NCBI RefSeq assembly: GCF_010731755.1
Contig: NZ_AP022589.1
Span: 3,472,001 to 3,536,000 of the forward strand
Direction: 5' to 3'
DNA from: Mycolicibacter minnesotensis
Lineage (GTDB): Bacteria > Actinomycetota > Actinomycetes > Mycobacteriales > Mycobacteriaceae
DNA: 64,000 bases
The position numbers were made by a program, and so were the translations under genes. Each line of letters starts with the position of its first letter. The stretch's first letter is position 1. The notes below the pieces were generated by a model. The model ran no database searches, was not told where the DNA came from, and worked only from the letters and a program-made list of their open reading frames with translations. Shown piece after piece: positions 9,256 to 16,581 of this stretch.

Positions 9256-10146
9256 ATGCATGCCCTGAGGTGGCCGGCTGCTGTCGTCGCTGTGATGTCG
9301 ACGGCTGCTGGTCTGGCCGCCGTCAGTCCAGCCCTACCCGAGGTCGCCCCCGCCCGGGTCGCTGTTCAGCTGACTGCCGATGGTGACCTGGCCAATGTTC
9401 CGCTGAATCTGCTGTACACCCTGATCAACATCCCGGCCAACGCGCTGCGGGCCGTCGATGCGTTCTCCTACTCGCAGTTCTTCAGCGGGCCATGGTTCGT
9501 CCCGAGCGAGACGAACATCTGGGGTATCGATCTCGGGGACCCGCCGCGAATCCAGGCACTGGTCGACATGTTGATTCCGATTCCGGCGTTCTCGAAGCCG
9601 CTCGGTGAGCAAGTGATTGGTTTTCTGCAGGCGCAACTGCCCACCAACACCGCGTGTGACTCCATGTTCTGCAGTTTCGACGGCTGGGTTGCGCTGCTGC
9701 AGGGCTACGGTCAGGTACCGATCTCGGAGCTGCGCAGCGGCTACACCTTCCCGACGGAGGGCCCCACCATCACCGACCCGCACGGCGCGGTCGAGGGTGC
9801 GTTCGGGTTCCCCGGTACCAGCATCGGTTCGGACGGCTCAGACGTCTACCCCTGGGCCGGCACCACGTTCACCTTGGATTTCGGCAAGCCGTGGGCGGAT
9901 TTGTGGGCCAGCTTGACGGCCGACCCCTCCGCGGACCCGCTGGTACCGCTGCCGCACGTCGTCCAGGTGCTGATCGACTTCGCGGCATCGTGGTACGTGA
10001 TGCTGAATCCGTTTCTGCCCGGCGGTACCTACATCCCGATATTCCCCTGGCTGGACACGGAGGGACCGGCACCGGCCGACTTCAGCGGCGCGTTCGACGC
10101 GTTGGTCGATCAGCTCGGCGACTTGTGGACCTCGCTGATCTCGTAA
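9256..10146 (+). CDS. Secreted mycobacterial protein of unknown function
   Basis: This is a 296-residue protein. ATG 9256 follows AAGGAG at 9244-9249. Residues 1-~33 form a Sec-type signal peptide (hydrophobic WPAAVVAVMSTAAGLAAV, then Ala/Pro-rich). The mature part is acidic, aromatic and low in Lys, like other exported mycobacterial proteins, with one close Cys pair (ACDSMFC) that could form a disulfide. I do not recognise a catalytic domain. The composition loosely recalls the linker regions of PE/PPE-type proteins, but no PE or PPE domain is present. An IdeR-like box lies upstream. It ends 6 bp before the convergent diacylglycerol kinase gene. Confidence 0.7.
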   Translation: MHALRWPAAVVAVMSTAAGLAAVSPALPEVAPARVAVQLTADGDLANVPLNLLYTLINIPANALRAVDAFSYSQFFSGPWFVPSETNIWGIDLGDPPRIQALVDMLIPIPAFSKPLGEQVIGFLQAQLPTNTACDSMFCSFDGWVALLQGYGQVPISELRSGYTFPTEGPTITDPHGAVEGAFGFPGTSIGSDGSDVYPWAGTTFTLDFGKPWADLWASLTADPSADPLVPLPHVVQVLIDFAASWYVMLNPFLPGGTYIPIFPWLDTEGPAPADFSGAFDALVDQLGDLWTSLIS

Positions 10147-10152
10147 GACCGA

Positions 10153-11061
10153 TCAGGGTGTGCGCAGGATCTGCAATGCGCCCGGAACCGCCGACACCGT
10201 CACCGGCAGCGGACCCACGTAGTCGCCGTCGGCGTAGGCATTGATACCGGGACACTCGACCCGAATTGACCTGGCCCGACGGGTGGTCACCTCGTCCAGC
10301 AAGACGTGGGTGCCCTTGAACACGGTGGGGAACAACCGGATCAGCTTCGTCCGTGAGCCCGAGTGCACCATGGTGACATCCAACAGACCGTCAGCGTGGT
10401 CGGCGCCCGGGCAGATCAACATGCCACCGCCGTAACTGCGGGTGTTTCCGAACGCCGCCAGGGTCAGTTCGATGTCCACCGGCTCGTCGTCGTCGAAGGT
10501 CAGCCGGAAGGGAAGCAGGCGCAGCTTCGACATCTCTGCCACCATCGCCACGTTGTAGCGCATCCGGCCATGCGGCCACCGCATCCGGTTGACCCGGTCG
10601 CTCACCAGCGAGTCGAATCCTGCCGCCATCACGGTGCCGAACCAGGAGACGGTGCCGCCGTCCTCGGCGATGCGGCCCAGATCGATGGTCTCGGTCCAGC
10701 CCTCGGCGACCACGTCGGCGGCGGCCGCCGGATCACCGACGGGCAGCCGATATTCGCGAGCGTGGTCGTTGCCGGTGCCGGCCGGAATGATCCCGAGTGG
10801 AACGTCCCCGAGGGCCAGCGATTGCAGCGCCAGGGAGATGACGCCGTCGCCGCCGGCGATCACCACGGCATCGGTGCCGGCCCCGAGTGCTTCATCGAGC
10901 AATTGCCGCGCGTGGCGCGCGTCAGAGCCCACGATGTGGTTGACGTTGATGCCGCGTTGTTGGAAACGCGCCAGGGCGCGTTCGGCGGCATGCCGGGCGT
11001 TGCCATGGCCGGCCGCCGGATTGGTCAGCAGCGTGATCCTGCTGATCTCTCGCTTCGTCAT
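10153..11061 (-). CDS. Diacylglycerol kinase family lipid kinase
   Basis: This is a 302-residue DAGK-catalytic-domain protein. Visible motifs are TNPAAGHGN (start of the fold), GGDGVISLAL (GGDGT-type nucleotide loop, with Val in place of Thr) and PAGTGNDHARE (GTGND motif). It phosphorylates a lipid such as diacylglycerol. The M. tuberculosis homologue recalled as Rv2252 makes phosphatidic acid and affects phosphatidylinositol mannoside synthesis. Its start overlaps the FAD-oxidase stop by 4 nt, so the two genes are coupled. Confidence 0.86.
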   Translation of the reverse strand: MTKREISRITLLTNPAAGHGNARHAAERALARFQQRGINVNHIVGSDARHARQLLDEALGAGTDAVVIAGGDGVISLALQSLALGDVPLGIIPAGTGNDHAREYRLPVGDPAAAADVVAEGWTETIDLGRIAEDGGTVSWFGTVMAAGFDSLVSDRVNRMRWPHGRMRYNVAMVAEMSKLRLLPFRLTFDDDEPVDIELTLAAFGNTRSYGGGMLICPGADHADGLLDVTMVHSGSRTKLIRLFPTVFKGTHVLLDEVTTRRARSIRVECPGINAYADGDYVGPLPVTVSAVPGALQILRTP

Positions 11062-12689
11062 GGAATCAGTTTGCCGGGGTTGAGGATTCCGGCGGGGTCC
11101 AGCGTGGCCTTGACCGCGCGCAGAACCTGCACCCCGAGGTCACCCACCTCGGTGGCCATCCAGGGCCGATGATCGGCGCCTACGGCGTGGTGATGGGTGA
11201 TGGTGCCGCCGGCACGCATGATCGCTTCGCTGGCCGCTGCTTTCGCGGCGTGCCATTGTTCAACGGGATTGCCGCGCTGGCCGGCGACCACGGTGAAGTA
11301 GAGCGACGCGCCGGTCGGGTAGACGTGCGAGATGTGGCACAGCACCAGGGCAGGAGTGCCACTGTCGGCCAGCGCGGTGGTCAACGCATCGGTGACCGCC
11401 GCCTTGAGCGCCGGGACGCCCGCCCAGTCGGTGGCGGTCTCCAGGGTCTCGCACAGTGCCCCGGCCGCCAGCAGGGAATCACGCAGATAGGGCGCCGAGA
11501 ATCGGCCGTGCTCCCAGGCGCGAGCCGGCTCCTCGCCCAGGGGGGTACCTCCGTTCGCGGCCATGACCGCACGGGTTTCGGCGTGTCGGCTCTCGGTGTG
11601 CTCCGCGGTGCCCTCGAACACGGTGATCGCCAGGCAGCCACCGGTGATCTGCTGCTCGCCGATCTGTTCGGTGGTGGCCAGGTTCACGCCCGTCTCGGCT
11701 TCGTCGGACAGTCGGATGACGGTCGGGCCGGCGCCGGTCTGGGTGACCGCGCGCAGCGCCGCGGCTCCGGTGGCGAAGTCGGGGAAGGACCACGCCTCAT
11801 AGCGGGTGGTCGCCGGGACCGCATGGACTCGCACCCGGACCCGGGTGATGATTCCGAAGACGCCCTCGGAGCCCAGCACCAGTTGGCGCAGATCGGGGCC
11901 GGCTGCCGAGGCCGGAGCGCGGCCCAGATCCAGCACGCCGGCCGGGGTGATCATTCGCAGGCCGCGGACCATGTCGTCGAAACGGCCGTAGCCGGCCGAA
12001 TCCTGACCCGATGACCGGGTGGCGGCGAATCCGCCCAAGGTGGCGAACTGAAAGCTCTGCGGGAAGTGGCCCAGCGAGAAGCCCCGTTCACCGAGCAGCC
12101 GTTCGGCCTCGGGGCCGGTGACCCCGGCGCCGAACTCGGCCTCGCCGGAGATCTCGTCGAGGTTCAGCAGTTGATCGAACCGGCGCAGGTCCAGTGACAC
12201 GACGGCGTTCAAGGCTGCGCCGCGGATCGGGTCGAGCCCGCCCACAACGCTGGTTCCGCCGCCGAAGGGAACCACCGCGATCGCGTGCCGGCTGCAGTAG
12301 TCGAGGATGGCGGCGATCTCGTTCTCGCCATTGGGGCCGCCGGGAAGCAGCACCGCGTCGGGTGCATCCTGGGTTTCGGAACCATTGCGCCGCAGCAGAT
12401 CCAGGGTCGACTTGCCGCCCGAGCGGAGCAGCCGCGCGGTGTGATCGGTTCGGCAGAAGCCTTCTCCGACGATTCCCGTCAAGGCGGAGAGGTCGGCGGC
12501 GGACAATGCCGACGTGGTCAGAGACACCTGGTCGGGATCGGGTTCCGGGCTGCTCAGGCCGTCCACGCCCAACGCTGCCTTGAGCAGTTGGCGGATGCCG
12601 TCGCTCAAGGGTTTGGCCGCTGAGGGATCGCCCCAGGCGTTCCACTTCATCGGAGGGTTCAGGGCGTCCTGTGCATCAGCCTGCGTCAT
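11058..12689 (-). CDS. FAD-binding oxidase, alkyl-DHAP synthase/glycolate oxidase-like
   Basis: This protein of up to 543 residues belongs to the vanillyl-alcohol-oxidase superfamily. The PCMH-type FAD domain (GGGTSVVGG, then GAGVTGPEAERLL and ATLGGFAATRSSGQDSAGYG) is followed by a cap domain and the C-terminal HHHAVG...DPAGILNPGKL motif. The fold is shared by alkyl-dihydroxyacetone-phosphate synthases and D-lactate/glycolate dehydrogenases; ether-lipid synthesis is plausible beside a lipid kinase and glpD, but unproven. Start is ATG 12689, or ATG 12650 for a 530-residue form. It corresponds to Rv2251 by position. Confidence 0.82.
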   Translation of the reverse strand: MTQADAQDALNPPMKWNAWGDPSAAKPLSDGIRQLLKAALGVDGLSSPEPDPDQVSLTTSALSAADLSALTGIVGEGFCRTDHTARLLRSGGKSTLDLLRRNGSETQDAPDAVLLPGGPNGENEIAAILDYCSRHAIAVVPFGGGTSVVGGLDPIRGAALNAVVSLDLRRFDQLLNLDEISGEAEFGAGVTGPEAERLLGERGFSLGHFPQSFQFATLGGFAATRSSGQDSAGYGRFDDMVRGLRMITPAGVLDLGRAPASAAGPDLRQLVLGSEGVFGIITRVRVRVHAVPATTRYEAWSFPDFATGAAALRAVTQTGAGPTVIRLSDEAETGVNLATTEQIGEQQITGGCLAITVFEGTAEHTESRHAETRAVMAANGGTPLGEEPARAWEHGRFSAPYLRDSLLAAGALCETLETATDWAGVPALKAAVTDALTTALADSGTPALVLCHISHVYPTGASLYFTVVAGQRGNPVEQWHAAKAAASEAIMRAGGTITHHHAVGADHRPWMATEVGDLGVQVLRAVKATLDPAGILNPGKLIP

Positions 12690-12692
12690 GCG

Positions 12693-12715
12693 TTACAGTA
12701 TTACATATGCTGTCA
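12693..12715. promoter_or_regulatory. TetR operator candidate over the divergent promoter
   Basis: TTACAGTAT (12693-12701) and ATGCTGTCA (12707-12715) are inverted half-sites matching at 7 of 9 positions around a 5-nt spacer. The palindrome covers the -10-like TACAGT (12694-12699) and the ATG of the TetR gene, and lies just upstream of the divergent oxidase start. A TetR protein bound here would shut down its own leaderless promoter. Confidence 0.55.
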
Positions 12716-13285
12716 ACTGGTAATGATGAGCAGGTCGAGGTGGGGGAGCGGATCCTCGATGCCGCCGCCAGCTGCCTAGTGGCCATGGGGATGGAGCGGG
12801 TGACCTTGGCGGCGATCGCGCGTCGCGCCGGGGTCAGTCGACCGACGGTGTATCGCCGCTGGCCGGACAGTCGCTCCGTGATCGCCGCGCTGCTGACCGA
12901 GCGGATCACCGCAGCCTGGATGGCGCTGTCCCAACCCGGAACCGGACGCGAAGCATTGGTCGAGCGGATCGTCGCGGTCGCCGCGCGGATACGCCACGAC
13001 GAGGTGGTGATGCAGGTGCTGCACCATGCTCCCGACCTGGCGATGGTCTATATCTCCCAGCGGATGGGTGCCAGCCAACGACGGCTGGTGGACCTGGTGG
13101 CCGCTGAACTCGCCGGCGCCCAGGCCTCCGGGAGCGTGCGAGCGGGCGATCCTCGCCAACTCGCCGCGATGTGTCTGCTGATCACCCAGTCGGCGATCCA
13201 GTCTGCACAGGTCGTCGCACCGATCCTCGACGAAGACGACCTCTCCACTGAACTGGCCTACAACCTGAACAGGTACCTCTCGTGA
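12707..13285 (+). CDS. TetR/AcrR-family repressor
   Basis: This 192-residue regulator has an N-terminal helix-turn-helix (residues ~15-60; LAAIARRAGVSRPTVYRRWPD) and a helical ligand domain. ATG 12707 is preferred because TACAGT lies exactly 7 nt upstream (leaderless) and the upstream frame is antisense to the oxidase start. It is divergent from the FAD oxidase/lipid kinase pair and overlaps glpD by 4 nt, so it likely controls glycerol-lipid functions on both sides. It corresponds to Rv2250c. The ligand is unknown. Confidence 0.86.
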   Translation: MLSTGNDEQVEVGERILDAAASCLVAMGMERVTLAAIARRAGVSRPTVYRRWPDSRSVIAALLTERITAAWMALSQPGTGREALVERIVAVAARIRHDEVVMQVLHHAPDLAMVYISQRMGASQRRLVDLVAAELAGAQASGSVRAGDPRQLAAMCLLITQSAIQSAQVVAPILDEDDLSTELAYNLNRYLS

Positions 13286-14823
13286 TGCCCCATACCGCTG
13301 CCCTCAACGCCGCCCGCCGTACCGCCGAACTGAGCGCCCTGGCCGAACACCCGAATGTTGATGTCGTCGTGATCGGCGGTGGCATCACCGGGGTCGGCAT
13401 CGCGTTGGACGCAGCCAGCCGCGGACTGCGGGTGGTGTGTGTGGACAAGAACGATCTGGCCTTCGGGACCAGTCGCTGGAGCTCCAAACTGGTGCACGGT
13501 GGCCTTCGCTATCTGGCGACCGGCAACATCGGCATCGCCCGGCGCAGCGCCATTGAGCGGGGAATCCTGATGACCCGCACCGCGCCTCACCTGGTGCACG
13601 CGATGCCGCAGCTGGTGCCGTTGCTGGGTTCCATGCCCAGGCGGGACCGGGCGCTGGTGCGCACCGGATTCCTGGCCGGTGACGGACTGCGCCGACTGGC
13701 CGGCACGCCGGCCGCCGTGTTGCCGCGCTCGAAACGGGTCTCCCGGGACAGAGCGGTGGAGCTGGCGCCGACGGTGCGCCGAGACGGCCTCGACGGTGGG
13801 TTGCTGGCCTACGACGGGCAACTGATCGACGACGCCCGGCTGGTCACGGCCGTGGCCAGGACCGCGGCCCAGCACGGCGCGACGATCCTGACCTATGTGG
13901 CTGCGTCGCACGCCGCCGGCGACGCGGTGCGTCTGACCGACCAGTTCTCCGGGGAGTCCTTCGACGTCCGCGCGCGGGCAGTGATCAACGCGACCGGAGT
14001 GTGGGCCGCCGACCTCGACCCGGGACTGCGCCTGCGGCCCAGCCGGGGAACACACCTGGTGTTTGACGCGGCGGCCTTTGGCAATCCGACTGCCGCGCTG
14101 ACCGTGCCGATCCCCGGCGAACTCAACCGGTTTGTATTCGCCATGCCCGAGCAGCTCGGCCGGGTGTATCTGGGCCTGACCGACGAGGAGGCGCCCGGAC
14201 CGGTTCCCGATGTGCCGCAACCCACTTCCACCGAGACCTCATTCCTGTTGGACACCGTGAACACGGCGCTGGGCACCGCGTTGAGCACGGCGGACGTCCG
14301 CGGTGCCTATGCCGGGCTGCGGCCGCTGATCGACACCGGTCAGGGGCGCACCGCCGACGTGTCACGCAACCATGCGGTCGTCGAGTCGGAGTCCGGTGTG
14401 TTCAGTGTGATCGGGGGCAAGCTGACCGAATACCGGCACATGGCCCAAGACGTGCTGGACCGGGCTGTGCGTCTACGAGCACTGTCCGCTGCGGCCTGCC
14501 GCACCCGGGAGCTGCCGCTGATCGGCGCACCCACCAATCCCGGGCCGCACGCCGCGTCCACGGTCGCGCTGCCGGCGTCGCTGGTAGCGCGCTACGGAGC
14601 GGAATCGGCCCACGTGCTGGCCTCTGCCACCTGCGAGCGGCCCGGGGAGGCCGTGGCCGAGGGGATCGACGTCACGCGTGCCGAGTTCCAGTACGCGGTC
14701 AGCCACGAGGGCGCGCTGACCATTGAGGACATCGTGGATCGCCGGACCCGGATCGGACTGGTGGCCGCCGACCGGGAGCGGGTGTTGGCCACGGCTCGGG
14801 AGTTCGTCGACGCGGCCGACTGA
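13282..14823 (+). CDS. glpD1: Glycerol-3-phosphate dehydrogenase
   Basis: This 513-residue FAD-dependent sn-glycerol-3-phosphate dehydrogenase has the dinucleotide loop VVIGGGITGVGIALDAASRG (residues ~29-48). SSKLVHGGLRYL follows, then the substrate region GGKLTEYRHMA and a C-terminal DAO_C domain. It oxidises glycerol-3-phosphate to DHAP at the membrane and feeds electrons to quinone. The GTG at 13282 overlaps the TetR stop (GTGA); ATG 13285 is an equally possible start. It corresponds to glpD1 (Rv2249c) by order and sequence type. Confidence 0.88.
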   Translation: MMPHTAALNAARRTAELSALAEHPNVDVVVIGGGITGVGIALDAASRGLRVVCVDKNDLAFGTSRWSSKLVHGGLRYLATGNIGIARRSAIERGILMTRTAPHLVHAMPQLVPLLGSMPRRDRALVRTGFLAGDGLRRLAGTPAAVLPRSKRVSRDRAVELAPTVRRDGLDGGLLAYDGQLIDDARLVTAVARTAAQHGATILTYVAASHAAGDAVRLTDQFSGESFDVRARAVINATGVWAADLDPGLRLRPSRGTHLVFDAAAFGNPTAALTVPIPGELNRFVFAMPEQLGRVYLGLTDEEAPGPVPDVPQPTSTETSFLLDTVNTALGTALSTADVRGAYAGLRPLIDTGQGRTADVSRNHAVVESESGVFSVIGGKLTEYRHMAQDVLDRAVRLRALSAAACRTRELPLIGAPTNPGPHAASTVALPASLVARYGAESAHVLASATCERPGEAVAEGIDVTRAEFQYAVSHEGALTIEDIVDRRTRIGLVAADRERVLATAREFVDAAD

Positions 14824-14839
14824 GGCCAGTCCCAGCGGG

Positions 14840-15718
14840 TCACGTTCGGCGGCGCAGGATGAGATTCCTGACCGCCGAACTGGTATGGGGCTGCCACAGT
14901 GCCTGTATCGGTACCAGGAGTGGCTCATCGAGGTCGACAACGGCAACGGTGCCGTCGAGGGCCGGGCCGGCCGGTGCGGTGACGAACGCGACGGCGTTCT
15001 CGGTCAAGGCCGCTACCTCAGGCGGGCAGCCCTGTACCCGACTGACCCGGTACTGCGGCTCGAACCCGGCACGTCGGCAGGCGTTGACCAGGAAGTCGCT
15101 GTAGTAGGAAGCCCCCGGCGGCGCCCACAGCGCGATCAGTTCGTCGGCCAGATCGGCGATGCGAATACGCGAGCGCGCGGCCAGTGGGTGATCGGCCGGT
15201 ACGGCAACCCGCAGTGGGTCGTAGCCGATCACCGCGCCGGCCAGGAGTTCCTGGGGCACAACGGCACGGCGCAGCCCCAACTGCACGGCGCCGTCGCGCA
15301 CTCCGGCAGTCAGCCGGTCGGGAAACAGCTGCACGATCGTGAAGGACGTGTCCGGCGAGGCGGCGATCGCCGCCTCGATCAGGGCGTAGACGGCATGATT
15401 GCTGATCGCAGGCGAGTGGCCGATGACGAATTCATCCCGTTGGGCGCTGGCCGCGGCTCGCGTGTGCGCAGTCAGGGTTCGAGCGGCCGCCAGCACGGCG
15501 CGGCCCTCCTCCAGCAGTGTCGCACCGGCCGCGGTCAAGGTGACTCGGCGGCCGGAGCGCACTAGCAGCGTCACGCCGATCTCCTTCTCCAGCTGCTGAA
15601 CCGAATGCGACAACGCCTGCTGCGACAGATGCAGTTGCGTGGCGGCACTGGTGAAGCCGGCGGACTCGGCGACGGCGATGAAGTGGGTCAGGCGACGCAG
15701 GTCCGGGACCGGAAGCAT
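14840..15718 (-). CDS. LysR-family transcriptional regulator
   Basis: This is a 292-residue LTTR. The N-terminal winged helix-turn-helix (FIAVAESAGFTSAATQLHLS, QALSHSVQQLEKEIG) is followed by the effector-binding domain (~90-290). It is divergently transcribed from the SDR gene 107 bp away, the usual LTTR/target arrangement, with repeats in between. The pair lies between glpD and the FAS-II operon, where I recall only Rv2248 in M. tuberculosis, so it looks like an accessory insertion. The effector is unknown. Confidence 0.88.
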   Translation of the reverse strand: MLPVPDLRRLTHFIAVAESAGFTSAATQLHLSQQALSHSVQQLEKEIGVTLLVRSGRRVTLTAAGATLLEEGRAVLAAARTLTAHTRAAASAQRDEFVIGHSPAISNHAVYALIEAAIAASPDTSFTIVQLFPDRLTAGVRDGAVQLGLRRAVVPQELLAGAVIGYDPLRVAVPADHPLAARSRIRIADLADELIALWAPPGASYYSDFLVNACRRAGFEPQYRVSRVQGCPPEVAALTENAVAFVTAPAGPALDGTVAVVDLDEPLLVPIQALWQPHTSSAVRNLILRRRT

Positions 15719-15732
15719 CGGCCCATGCTATC

Positions 15733-15781
15733 CACAAATAACTCTTGTCGATTACGCGTATAACTCTGTTTCCCATTTGTG
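15733..15781. promoter_or_regulatory. LysR-type binding region with direct and inverted repeats
   Basis: ATAACTCT occurs at 15738-15745 and 15760-15767, a 22-bp period. CACAAAT (15733-15739) and ATTTGTG (15775-15781) form an outer inverted repeat. The cluster lies midway between the LysR and SDR start codons, as expected for an LTTR tetramer site. Confidence 0.5.
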
Positions 15782-15825
15782 TAGAACGCAGTTAGTTTCG
15801 TCTCCACAAACCGAAGGGGACTTTC

Positions 15826-16575
15826 ATGAGCGATCTGGGCGGGAAATCGGCAGTGGTGGCCGCAGGGGCCAAGAACTTGGGCGGGCTGATCAGCACCACG
15901 CTGGCCTCGCACGGCGTCAACGTCGCGGTGCACTACAACAGCGACAGCTCCGAGCTCGACGCCGACAAAACCGTAGCCGCGGTACAGGACGCCGGCGCCA
16001 AGGCAATCAAGGTGCAGGGCGATCTGACCGTACCGGCCAACGTGACCGCCCTGTTCGACGCCGCGGTGGACGCATTCGGCGGCGTGGACTTCGCCGTCAA
16101 CACTGTCGGAAAGGTGCTGCGGAAGCCGATGTTGGAGACCACCGAAGCCGAGTACGACTCGATGTTCGACATCAACGCCAAGTCCGCGTATTTCTTTCTG
16201 CAGGAAGCCGGCAAGCGCCTCAACGCCAACGGTTCGGTGGTGACGATTGTGACCGCGCTGCTGGGCGCGTTCACCGATGGCTACTCCACCTACGCGGGCT
16301 CCAAGAGTCCGGTGGAGCACTTCACCCGGGCCGCGGCCAAGGAGTTTGGGGCCCGGGGAATCAATGTCAACAGTGTTGCGCCCGGGCCGATGGACACCCC
16401 GTTCTTCTACCCGCAGGAGACCCCGGAGCGCGTCGAGTTCCACAAGTCGCAGGGGATGGGCAACCGGTTGACCCGGATCGAGGACATCGCGCCGCTGGTG
16501 GTGTTTCTGCTCGACGGTGGTCACTGGATCACCGGGCAGACCGTCTTCGCCAACGGCGGCTACACCACGCGGTGA
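15826..16575 (+). CDS. Short-chain dehydrogenase/reductase with altered motifs
   Basis: This 249-residue classical-length SDR follows an AAGGGGAC ribosome-binding site. YAGSK (catalytic Tyr/Lys) is intact and the C-terminal GPMDTPFFYP and WITGQTVFANGGY segments are standard. The nucleotide loop is atypical (AAGAKNLGGLIS in place of TGxxxGIG), NNAG is replaced by NTVGK, and Thr stands 13 residues before the Tyr where Ser is usual. It could be a functional reductase with divergent cofactor binding. It is divergent from the LysR gene that probably controls it. The substrate is unknown. Confidence 0.82.
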   Translation: MSDLGGKSAVVAAGAKNLGGLISTTLASHGVNVAVHYNSDSSELDADKTVAAVQDAGAKAIKVQGDLTVPANVTALFDAAVDAFGGVDFAVNTVGKVLRKPMLETTEAEYDSMFDINAKSAYFFLQEAGKRLNANGSVVTIVTALLGAFTDGYSTYAGSKSPVEHFTRAAAKEFGARGINVNSVAPGPMDTPFFYPQETPERVEFHKSQGMGNRLTRIEDIAPLVVFLLDGGHWITGQTVFANGGYTTR

Positions 16576-16581
16576 TCCCGA

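Noticed and set aside
9256..10146. Assignment of the secreted protein as a PE/PPE family member or as Rv2253
   Set aside because: There is no PE or PPE N-terminal module, and the length and sequence do not match what I recall of Rv2253, so it is left as unknown.
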